Of a DNA stretch of 28,374 nt, positions 1 through 6,487 are shown one piece after another. Location of the stretch: the NCBI GenBank assembly GCA_009774615.1, contig VSOC01000041.1:1-28374 (forward strand). Reading direction: 5' to 3'. This stretch comes from Lachnospiraceae bacterium (GTDB lineage: Bacteria > Bacillota > Clostridia > Lachnospirales > Lachnospiraceae). Each line of letters opens with the position of its first letter. Position 1 is the stretch's first letter. Position numbers and translations under genes: made by a program. The notes under the pieces were generated by a model, which saw nothing but the letters and a program-made list of their open reading frames with translations, did no database searches and was not told the origin of the DNA.

Positions 1-108
1 GCCAAACCTTTGCCTTGTTTTTTAAGAATTTTCAGGGTTTGTGTATTGTTCAGTCTTTAATTTTCAAGGTTCAATTTGTCTTTACTGCAACCGCCTTATC
101 AGCGGCGC
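1..108 (-). other. Untranslated leader of the transcript leaving the left edge
   Basis: This AT-rich stretch follows the promoter at 116-144 and contains no convincing gene on either strand. Near its start, CCGC and GCGG (about 91-104) could form a short hairpin. A motif resembling rRNA leader sequence (GAACCTTGAAAATT on minus) follows. It is probably the 5' leader of a stable RNA that begins outside the window. Confidence 0.4.
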
Positions 109-115
109 GAGTTAT

Positions 116-144
116 ATATTACCACCATATTTTCCAAAAGTCAA
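116..144 (-). promoter_or_regulatory. Strong promoter, probably for an rRNA operon off the left edge
   Basis: Read on the minus strand there is a -35 TTGACT (139-144), a 17-bp spacer and a -10 TAATAT (116-121). Directly upstream (145-182) lies an almost unbroken A-tract on the same strand, as expected of an UP element bound by the RNA polymerase alpha subunit. Downstream, at about 50-75, the transcript would contain GAACCTTGAAAATT, a phrase I recall from rRNA leaders and spacers of Lachnospiraceae. No protein gene lies between this promoter and the window edge. The promoter is seen directly; the rRNA assignment is inference, and a tRNA or other stable-RNA operon is the alternative. Confidence 0.6.
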
Positions 145-193
145 CATCTTTTTTCATTTTTTTTATTTTTTTATTTTTTATGTTACAATTCAT

Positions 194-215
194 CCCCTCC
201 CCATAAAGGAAGGGG
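194..215 (-). terminator. Possible weak terminator hairpin after the FecR-domain gene
   Basis: On the minus strand, an 8-bp stem (CCCCTTCC pairing with GGGAGGGG, one G-U pair) surrounds a 6-nt loop, 18 bp past the stop of the gene ending at 234. It lacks a U-tract in this direction, since A-rich sequence follows. It may only be an mRNA 3'-end stabiliser, or an insulator ahead of the strong promoter at 116-144. Confidence 0.3.
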
Positions 216-233
216 ACTTCTCGCTGTTAACAT

Positions 234-1592
234 TTAAAACGCCAAGGCGTTCAGCGCGCTGGTATCTGTCGTTTGATGCCAGTCCGTAATATTGTTAATA
301 AATTCATGACTGGGGAATTCAAATCTAGTTACCGTATCCGTGCCGACTTGACTGGTTGTTCCAGTCAAAGTATCATAGCGGAACAACAGATAACCAATAC
401 GGTCCTGGGCACCTTTCCGCAGAATAAGCGTCGGTACAGAGAAAGATTCCTCCTGATATAATGTATAACTGTAACCAGTGAATTCACCCCAGGTATTATA
501 TTCATAAGAGCTGGCCTGTGCAACAATAGCACTATACTGTTCACGAATACTCTGACCGGCTGTTGTTTCCGGCGCTGCTGTTGTTTCCTGACCGGTTGTG
601 CTTTCCGGGCTGGTTGTTGTTTCCTGACTGGTTGCGCTTTCCGGGCTGGTTGTTGTTTCCTGACCGGCTGTGGTTTCCTGTGCTGTCGTTGTTTCCTGAC
701 CTGTTTCGGTTTCCTGTGCTGTCGTTGTTTCCTGACCGGTTTCGTTTTCCTGGTCTGCTTCACTTTCCTGATCGTTTTCGGTTTCCTGGTCTGTTATTGT
801 TTCCTGATCTGCCATGTTTTCTTGATTATCGTCTGTACCTGACGGATTATCGGCACCATTTGTATTGGTCGGCATTTCATCGGATTCGCCCCTCGAGCTG
901 TCAGTATCATTCGCCCCCTGTTTCTGAATCGTTTTCATTAATTCCTCATTCCCTTCAATTTCTTCCATTACAAAGTCGGGAATATCCTGGATATCGAATT
1001 CTTTTGTCACGGTGATTGAAGCTATATCTCCATCAAGAGCTAGTCTGGCAGCCTGTCCAGCGGTTAGAATTTCGGAAGCTAGGACATTGCCCTCCTTATC
1101 AAAGACACTGCATTCCACTTTTCCTTTCAGAAGATAGACATGCAGCAGTGTTTCATCTTCCACCGTCACCCAGCCGCAGGTGCCCCGAATCCCTACCATC
1201 ATTGACGAAGTGCGAATATCCAGGCTTTCATCTTTTTCCAGCGGCTTTTCAATATTAAAAAACAGGCTGCCATACTGCATAACAATTTCTAATTTTTTCC
1301 TATTTTTCCGAATCTCCATCTGGCTTTCCTGATCCAGCTTAACCAGCCTTTTGCTGTCTAAATTCATCCATGCATAACTTTGTTTATGTGTTGCCATTAT
1401 AGAGCCGTCAAACAGGTGAAGATTTTCCTTTGGCAAAACATCCTTTCCCCTGCGGTCTATAAGTTCAAGTTCGCCTTCAACTTTCGTCAACGCTATTGTG
1501 GCAGCTACCCTTAAATTTCTACATGATGTGCATAAAAAAACAACTGCAAAAAGCAAAAGCAAACACCGACGGTGAATTTTTCCCAATTTCAT
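234..1592 (-). CDS. FecR-domain secreted or lipid-anchored protein with a Thr/Glu-rich repeat linker
   Basis: The product is 452 aa. A basic N-terminus and hydrophobic stretch (residues 8-23) end in TSC, so it is probably exported; Cys24 could be lipidated, but Cys rather than Leu at -3 makes the lipobox non-classical. Residues about 31-140 resemble a FecR domain, with the typical GIRGT motif near 130; such domains are usually extracytoplasmic. Residues 262-345 are 14 copies of a six-residue unit of the type xQETxx, likely a flexible and possibly glycosylated linker. The last 107 residues are a beta-rich domain I do not recognise. The ATG at 1592 is preferred to the in-frame TTG at 1643 because GGGGAGG lies upstream of it. 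No TonB or ECF sigma partner is nearby, so a role in iron signalling is not supported. It follows the dehydrogenase gene by 78 bp and may be co-transcribed. Confidence 0.8.
   Translation of the reverse strand: MKLGKIHRRCLLLLFAVVFLCTSCRNLRVAATIALTKVEGELELIDRRGKDVLPKENLHLFDGSIMATHKQSYAWMNLDSKRLVKLDQESQMEIRKNRKKLEIVMQYGSLFFNIEKPLEKDESLDIRTSSMMVGIRGTCGWVTVEDETLLHVYLLKGKVECSVFDKEGNVLASEILTAGQAARLALDGDIASITVTKEFDIQDIPDFVMEEIEGNEELMKTIQKQGANDTDSSRGESDEMPTNTNGADNPSGTDDNQENMADQETITDQETENDQESEADQENETGQETTTAQETETGQETTTAQETTAGQETTTSPESATSQETTTSPESTTGQETTAAPETTAGQSIREQYSAIVAQASSYEYNTWGEFTGYSYTLYQEESFSVPTLILRKGAQDRIGYLLFRYDTLTGTTSQVGTDTVTRFEFPSHEFINNITDWHQTTDTSALNALAF
558..809 (-). repeat. In-frame 18-bp minisatellite, 14 units
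   Basis: The 252 bp are exactly 14 units of 18 bp, each encoding a six-residue block such as DQETIT, GQETTT, AQETET or SPESAT. Units at the C-terminal end include SPES and APET variants, showing drift between copies. Because 18 is divisible by 3, gain or loss of units keeps the reading frame and would change only the linker length. Confidence 0.95.
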
Positions 1593-1670
1593 TATTTTGC
1601 TACTTCCTCCCCACTCTTCACATTTCCTTACAATTCCTGTCAAAACTACGGTTCTTGCTTCTAATGTTTA

Positions 1671-2624
1671 TTAAAGCGGTGTATTTACTGGCCAATCTGG
1701 TTTTTTCCCAGAAAACACTTTATGAATCTGCTCGGCCGCCTGTACTGCCATTAAGCGCATACACTCTTTCGTATTTGAAGCAATATGCGGTGTAATTACC
1801 ACATCATCCCTTTCAAACAAGGGCCAGCTTAAGTCAAAAGGTTCACTTTCCATAACATCTAAAAAGGCTCCCGCAATCTTCTTTTGCTCCAATGCCCTGG
1901 TCAGTGCCTTCTGATCCACCACTTCACCCCGGGCACAGTTGATAAGCCAGGCGCTTTTCTTCATTAAAGAAAACTCCTTCTCGCCCAGAATCTTTTCGTT
2001 TTCTTTTCTCGCCGGAATATGGAGGGAAATAAAATCAGATTGTGAGAACAAAGTTTCCCAGTCCGCCAGTTCCACGTAATCCGCAGTATCCTCAGGCTTT
2101 TTTGTCGGTGCATAAGCCAGGATCTTCATCTCCAAGCCATAGTACGCCTTTTTAGCCACTGCACTTCCAATCCTTCCCAACCCCACGATTCCCAGTGTTT
2201 TTCCGATTAAGTCCGTTCCCTTATGGTTATATTTAAAGAAAAAATCATCCCGCTTCAATGCATCGCAGAATAATGCCGTCCGCTTTGCTGCCATAAGCAG
2301 GGCACCTAAGGTAAACTCAGCTACAGAATTAGTTGTAGCATCCGGTGTATTCGTTACCCAGATTCCCCGTTCACTGGCTGCTTCCAGGTCAACATTATTA
2401 TAGCCTGCGCCATGACGTGCAACAATTTTCAACTGTTTTCCCGCTTCTAAAACAGCCCTTGTACACGGTGCAGTTCGCAGAAGAATTGCATCACAATCCG
2501 AAACATCCTGAATTAAATCCTCCTCTCTTGCACCTCTTCCCATTTTTACCGAATATCCATTTGCTTCTAATGCTTTTATTGCTTCCTCTGCCACTGACTG
2601 CGGCACTAATACTTTATGCCTCAT
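1671..2624 (-). CDS. D-2-hydroxyacid dehydrogenase (phosphoglycerate dehydrogenase-like)
   Basis: The product is 317 aa, a D-isomer-specific 2-hydroxyacid dehydrogenase that reduces a 2-keto acid or oxidises a D-2-hydroxyacid in the cytoplasm. The Rossmann dinucleotide motif GLGRIG is at 148-153. The catalytic triad is in place: Arg232 (CARGE), Glu261 (ESEP) and His280 (TPHIAS). It has no C-terminal ACT domain, unlike longer SerA proteins, and no serC is adjacent, so a role in serine synthesis is uncertain. The second strand of the Rossmann fold ends AYAPTKK, lacking the Asp that normally binds the NAD ribose, which suggests NADP use. The ATG at 2624 has only a weak AAAGGA site, somewhat far upstream. 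The substrate cannot be told from sequence; glyoxylate/hydroxypyruvate reductase is possible. Confidence 0.88.
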   Translation of the reverse strand: MRHKVLVPQSVAEEAIKALEANGYSVKMGRGAREEDLIQDVSDCDAILLRTAPCTRAVLEAGKQLKIVARHGAGYNNVDLEAASERGIWVTNTPDATTNSVAEFTLGALLMAAKRTALFCDALKRDDFFFKYNHKGTDLIGKTLGIVGLGRIGSAVAKKAYYGLEMKILAYAPTKKPEDTADYVELADWETLFSQSDFISLHIPARKENEKILGEKEFSLMKKSAWLINCARGEVVDQKALTRALEQKKIAGAFLDVMESEPFDLSWPLFERDDVVITPHIASNTKECMRLMAVQAAEQIHKVFSGKKPDWPVNTPL

Positions 2625-2680
2625 AGCATTTTTCTTTTATTCCTTTCTTCAGACGAATCTTTTTCAAAAGTTAATACTAC

Positions 2681-2726
2681 AAAAGCTGCCACACCCGTTT
2701 CTGTTACCGTCGGCATGACAGCTTTT
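2681..2726 (-). terminator. Rho-independent terminator after the DUF975-FHA gene
   Basis: AAAAGCTGCCA (2681-2691) pairs with TGACAGCTTTT (2716-2726). In the minus-strand RNA the one irregular pair is a U-G wobble and the stem runs into a U-rich stretch, so termination in that direction is favoured. It separates the membrane protein gene from the downstream dehydrogenase. Confidence 0.7.
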
Positions 2727-2845
2727 CTTTTCCTTATTTACTTCTGTCCTTACATATCCATTATCTGCAGCATTCCCTGAACTTTATGCAATGCTGTACC
2801 GGATTTTCGTCCATCCTTCCCGCAAAAATCCGCCGTTTCCAGCTT

Positions 2846-3874
2846 CTACCTACACTCCAGCGAGAAAATATCCCCTCCGGTACCTAACTGCAGGTAGGTT
2901 CCTGAGGCTAAGGAAACCGACTGATTTTTAGGAAGCTGACCGCCTTGAAGATTAAAGGTTCCTGTAGAAGAATAGTCAATAACGTTAAACATTCCTCCCC
3001 TGTATTCCACTCTTAAATGTACAGGAGAAATCTGCTGTCCCTGAATAACCAGGTTACACTGGCTTGCATCGGTTCCGATAACCAGATCACCATTATCCAG
3101 CGGAATATTCGCCCCGGCAAACTCACCCTGAATGCCAACCAGAAATCCCTGCTTCCCGGTATTCATCCCAAGGCTCATGGTCTGGCCCACGTCGGAGGCA
3201 ATTCCGTTATTATTCATCGTATTATTCACTGCGGCTCCGCCGTTTCCGCTGCGGACAATGCCAAGACGCTCTTCTTTCAGATGCAGATAAAGCTGTGCCT
3301 TCGTCGCTTCATAATAAGGCGTAACAAACAGCGTACCGATTCCACAGGCCAGAACGCCCAAAAGGAACCAGCCAATAAATGATAATTCCAAAACAAAGGT
3401 ATCAAACTTATACCCGGTCATCATCTGCTTACTCAAGGCAAAGATTTCCTTCCGATCCTTTTCCGGATACTCGGCAACCAGGTAGGGCACCATATAGTAC
3501 TCATAGGATTTAATAATTCCCGGTACAATCAGCAAAAGCATCCACAATCCGGTAAACAGACTGCGCAAAAACATAACCAGGGCAATCCTTCCGTAACCGT
3601 TGGAAAAACAGCCGAATAATTCCCCGACACCAGCGTCATTCCCGTTCAGTTCGCTGATGGTAAAATAGCGGACGATTCCCGCTGCAATAATATTCGTAGC
3701 AAAAATCGTTACTAAAAGTGAGCCAACGGCCGGAATAAGCATACCAGCCATGCTTCCCAGAAGCGACAGTACTCCGCCAATCAGCCCTGCTAAAAAGATG
3801 ACCAGGACGCCGTTCCAGTAATACATCTTCAAGTTAGCCTTGGCCTGTTCTTTCAAGCCAGCTCTTGTCCACAT
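2846..3874 (-). CDS. DUF975 integral membrane protein with C-terminal FHA-like domain
   Basis: The product is 342 aa. The N-terminus MWTRAGLKEQAK and residues 1-205 match the DUF975 family, with hydrophobic segments at about 22-48, 48-68, 97-120 and 160-185. After a Gly/Asn-rich linker (205-240), residues about 250-340 look like an FHA domain, a fold that usually reads phosphothreonine. Here the usual GR is Gly267-Thr268, the SRxH motif is Ser283-Pro-Val-His286, and NGT is replaced by TGT, so phosphopeptide binding is doubtful. The start at 3874 is chosen because GGAGG lies 8 nt upstream and family members begin there; the ATG at 3880 is too close to the same site. A promoter at 3978-4005 and a terminator at 2681-2726 make it a single-gene unit. 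Function unknown. Confidence 0.85.
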   Translation of the reverse strand: MWTRAGLKEQAKANLKMYYWNGVLVIFLAGLIGGVLSLLGSMAGMLIPAVGSLLVTIFATNIIAAGIVRYFTISELNGNDAGVGELFGCFSNGYGRIALVMFLRSLFTGLWMLLLIVPGIIKSYEYYMVPYLVAEYPEKDRKEIFALSKQMMTGYKFDTFVLELSFIGWFLLGVLACGIGTLFVTPYYEATKAQLYLHLKEERLGIVRSGNGGAAVNNTMNNNGIASDVGQTMSLGMNTGKQGFLVGIQGEFAGANIPLDNGDLVIGTDASQCNLVIQGQQISPVHLRVEYRGGMFNVIDYSSTGTFNLQGGQLPKNQSVSLASGTYLQLGTGGDIFSLECR

Positions 3875-3977
3875 AACCATATCCTCCTCTTCCCTCCCTG
3901 CCCCGCTTTTATTGCGCATGTACCTCCATGCTGTACAGTCTGCGGGAGCAGCTTGTAGAATTTATAAAATCTTTATC

Positions 3978-4005
3978 ATTATAGCACAGAATTTTTATAA
4001 TGCAA
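3978..4005 (-). promoter_or_regulatory. Sigma-A type promoter of the DUF975-FHA gene
   Basis: On the minus strand there is a -35 TTGCAT (4000-4005), a 16-bp spacer and a perfect -10 TATAAT (3978-3983). It lies about 100 bp upstream of the start at 3874. Confidence 0.7.
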
Positions 4006-4067
4006 ACCTATCCGCTAACTTTTTCCGGTTTTTTTCGTTTCTCGTTTCTGTTCATGGGAATGCTGTC

Positions 4068-5618
4068 TTATGCCTTCTCCAGCATAAACCAAAATACAAC
4101 CCCCGATTCCCTGTTTTCTGCCCCATAAGGCTGCTGGTGGGAATCCATAATGGCTTTAACGATGGACAGGCCAATCCCGCTTCCCCCGTAGGCTCGTGTC
4201 CTTGCTTTATCCACTTTATAAAACTTAGTCCAGAGGTTGGGCAGATCTTCTTCGGGCACAGGGCTTCCTGTATTAAATACGCAGACTCTTACCCGGCTCG
4301 CCTGCTGTTGGAAGGAAACCCGGATTTCTCCTCCCGGCTGAACATGGTTTAATGCATTGCTCAGATAATTCGTTACAACTTCTTCGATTTTAAACTCATC
4401 GGCCCAGACAAAGCAGGGTGCCTTTTCGTCAAAAACCGCCGTAACTCCTGCCTGTTCGGTCAGTATCTTCACTGAGGAAAGCACACCCTGAACCATCTCG
4501 GTTAAGTCGAATCTTTCCATTACAGCCATATCTTTTCCGGATTCCAATGCACTTAAGGTAAGCAGCTGCTTAACCATCCGGTTCATTTTCTGCGCCTCAT
4601 CCATAATTACTTCACAATAATAATCCCTGCTTTCCGGATCTGTTGCCATCCCTTCGGTCAGACCCTCGGCATAGCCCTGAATTAAGGCTATTGGCGTTTT
4701 TAACTCATGGGAAACATTGGCGATAAATTCCTTGCGCATTTCATCAATCTGGATTTTCTCCTCCACATCCCTCTGCAGCTGGAGATTTGCTGTTTTTAAT
4801 TCTCCGATAGCCTCTTTAAGGCGGCTGGAGAGCACGTTCATGCTGTAGCCTAAAACCCCAATCTCATCGGAGGACTTTCCTTCATAGCGGGCTTCAAAAT
4901 CCAGGTTGCTCATCCTCTCGGAAATCTCGGTCAGCGACAGAATTGGCGAGACCATTTTTCTTGTGGTAAAATAAATTAAAATACTTCCGCCCGCCATCAC
5001 GGCAATCCCCACATAAGCAAGAAAGCGGTTGGAAAGAGCAGCGCTCTCCTGTATACTGGCAATCGGCATGGACATCATAAAGCTTGTGCCGTTGTCGGAA
5101 AAAAACCCCCAGCACTCTAAGTAGTGGGAATGTATCCTGGGCTCATAGATCTTTTGGATGGTATAGTTTTCGGTTTGAGAAACCAGTTCACTGGGCCGGT
5201 TATTTTGTCCCAGGATATTTCTGAGAAAACGCTCACTTAAAAAATCTCCCTTTCGCTCAAAAGAAACGATTGTGCCGTTAAAACCATCCATAATGGCGAT
5301 GGAAATATTGGACTGTTCATTCAATTCCCGCACCAGCCGGACTATCGGCGTTTCTTCCCTCTGTACATTCCATCCCGGACGCCCCTGCTCCTCTGCATCT
5401 TTAAATTCCTGGGCGATATCCACCCCGTTTTCCTTGGCAAAGACCAAAAGTGCATCGACCTGTGTATATGCCTGCTCCAGTTCCTTGACCTTTTCACTCT
5501 GATAAAACCGTTCCAGGAAAAAACGGTTAATCATAAAAAGGCCGGCCAGAGCTGCTGCCATCAGCCCGATAAAGATAAGAGTAAAGCGGATGCGGATCGA
5601 ATGTTTCATGCCCTTCAT
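4068..5618 (-). CDS. Sensor histidine kinase (HAMP, HisKA, HATPase)
   Basis: The product is a 516-aa membrane sensor kinase. TM1 is at about 12-32, an extracytoplasmic sensor region at about 33-197, TM2 at about 198-217 and HAMP at about 218-270. The HisKA box with phospho-accepting His304 (SHELKTP) is followed by a HATPase domain with an N box (Asn417, Asn421), a G1-like NTGSP (449-453) where Asn replaces the usual Asp, and a G2 box GGSGIGLSI (478-486). The Asn variant of G1 occurs in many PhoR-like Firmicutes kinases. The start ATGA overlaps the TGA stop of the regulator gene, so translation is probably coupled. The ligand is unknown; no transporter or antibiotic resistance gene is adjacent to hint at it. 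Confidence 0.93.
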   Translation of the reverse strand: MKGMKHSIRIRFTLIFIGLMAAALAGLFMINRFFLERFYQSEKVKELEQAYTQVDALLVFAKENGVDIAQEFKDAEEQGRPGWNVQREETPIVRLVRELNEQSNISIAIMDGFNGTIVSFERKGDFLSERFLRNILGQNNRPSELVSQTENYTIQKIYEPRIHSHYLECWGFFSDNGTSFMMSMPIASIQESAALSNRFLAYVGIAVMAGGSILIYFTTRKMVSPILSLTEISERMSNLDFEARYEGKSSDEIGVLGYSMNVLSSRLKEAIGELKTANLQLQRDVEEKIQIDEMRKEFIANVSHELKTPIALIQGYAEGLTEGMATDPESRDYYCEVIMDEAQKMNRMVKQLLTLSALESGKDMAVMERFDLTEMVQGVLSSVKILTEQAGVTAVFDEKAPCFVWADEFKIEEVVTNYLSNALNHVQPGGEIRVSFQQQASRVRVCVFNTGSPVPEEDLPNLWTKFYKVDKARTRAYGGSGIGLSIVKAIMDSHQQPYGAENRESGVVFWFMLEKA

Positions 5619-6292
5619 GTCCCAACCTCAAACTTGTAGCCCATGCCCCAGATCGTCTTAATATACTCTCCCTTTTCTCCCATCTTGCTCCGCAGTTTTT
5701 TTACATGGGTATCAATCGTCCGTGCATCGCCAAAATAGTCGTAATTCCATACATGATTTAAAATCTTTTCCCGGGAAAGGGCAATGCCCTGATTTTCCAA
5801 AAAATAATTCAGCAGTTCAAATTCCTTATAACTTAAATCTATAGTTTTTCCGTCAATCGTCACCATGCGGGCCGCTTTATTAATACAGATTCCTCCGACT
5901 TCCATGGTTTCCGTACCTGCACTGTTCGTCCGGCGCAGGATAGCTTCCACCCGGGCCACTAATATTTTAGGGCTGAAGGGTTTGGAAACATACTCGTCAA
6001 CGCCCAGGTTAAAGCCCTGAAGCTCGTCCCGCTCCTCTCCCCTGGCTGTCAGCATAATAATGGGGACCTGCGAAAATCTGCGGATGGTTTTGCACACCTC
6101 CCAGCCGTCCATCTTAGGCATCATAATATCCAAAAGAATCAGGGCAATGTCTTTCTGCTTAAAGAAGATATCAATGGCCTCCTCGCCGTCTGCTGCTTCC
6201 AGCACAAAAAATCCTTTAACCGACAGAAAATCCCGAACCAGTTTCCGCATACGGGCCTCATCATCAACGACAAGTATTTTTAAAGCATCCAT
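5615..6292 (-). CDS. OmpR/PhoB-family response regulator
   Basis: The product is 225 aa and cytoplasmic, a DNA-binding transcription factor activated by the downstream kinase. The receiver domain has acidic pocket residues Asp10 and Asp11, phospho-acceptor Asp55 (LLDIMMP), Thr82 and Lys104. A winged-helix domain spans about 130-221 with the typical RTIDTHVKKLRSKMG recognition helix. The ATG at 6292 is chosen because AAAGGAG lies 9 nt upstream and the receiver domain begins right after it; the reading frame continues open upstream without family similarity. TTCACA repeats at 6357-6389 suggest the regulator controls its own operon. Regulator and kinase genes overlap by 4 nt. Confidence 0.93.
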   Translation of the reverse strand: MDALKILVVDDEARMRKLVRDFLSVKGFFVLEAADGEEAIDIFFKQKDIALILLDIMMPKMDGWEVCKTIRRFSQVPIIMLTARGEERDELQGFNLGVDEYVSKPFSPKILVARVEAILRRTNSAGTETMEVGGICINKAARMVTIDGKTIDLSYKEFELLNYFLENQGIALSREKILNHVWNYDYFGDARTIDTHVKKLRSKMGEKGEYIKTIWGMGYKFEVGT

Positions 6293-6323
6293 AAAGTTTG
6301 GCTCCTTTCTTTGCTGTTCTTTT

Positions 6324-6352
6324 ATTTTATCAAGTAAAGCATAGAATTTCCA
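6324..6352 (-). promoter_or_regulatory. Possible promoter of the two-component operon
   Basis: On the minus strand there is a -35 TGGAAA (6347-6352), 17 bp, then a -10 TAAAAT (6324-6329). The -35 is poor (4 of 6), which would fit an activator-dependent promoter; the candidate activator site lies 4 bp upstream at 6357. Confidence 0.4.
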
Positions 6353-6356
6353 TAAG

Positions 6357-6389
6357 TTCACAAAGATTTCACAAGAATCAAATTTCACT
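6357..6389. promoter_or_regulatory. TTCACA direct repeats, candidate response-regulator binding site
   Basis: On the plus strand TTCACA occurs at 6357-6362 and 6368-6373, exactly 11 bp apart, with TTCACT at 6384-6389. Pairs of hexamers at 11-bp spacing are how OmpR/PhoP-family dimers bind, and the B. subtilis PhoP box is TTHACA with about 5-bp spacers. The binding role is inferred. Confidence 0.45.
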
Positions 6390-6445
6390 AAACCAAAACC
6401 AGCTTTCCTTAGAACATAATCCGTTTTTCCCGTAAATAAAAACGC

Positions 6446-6481
6446 AAAAAGAACTGCAGTTTAGCTTTGCAGTCCTTTTTT
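6446..6481 (-). terminator. Rho-independent terminator after nfnB
   Basis: AAAAAGAACTGCA and TGCAGTCCTTTTT form a long stem with a 9-nt loop; on the minus strand a U-run follows the stem. The A-run/U-run symmetry could let it work in both directions. It closes the epimerase-nfnA-nfnB unit. Confidence 0.88.
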
Positions 6482-6487
6482 ACGTGT

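Noticed and set aside
15..289. Two small overlapping open frames on the plus strand at the left edge
   Set aside because: They run across the AT-rich promoter/leader region, are Phe-rich because of T-tracts, and lack a ribosome binding site.
558..809. CRISPR-like array
   Set aside because: The 18-bp units are contiguous, drift between copies and lie in frame inside a coding gene.
563..1015. Long plus-strand open frame with Phe/Pro/Leu-rich repeats
   Set aside because: It is the antisense reading of the 18-bp repeat in the FecR gene; the repeat length keeps all frames open. It has no ribosome binding site and no family resemblance.
1593..1643. TTG start at 1643 giving a longer FecR-domain protein, or a TTGACA promoter here
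   Set aside because: The ATG at 1592 has a GGAGG site and a proper signal sequence follows it; the TTGACA at 1638-1643 has no matching -10.
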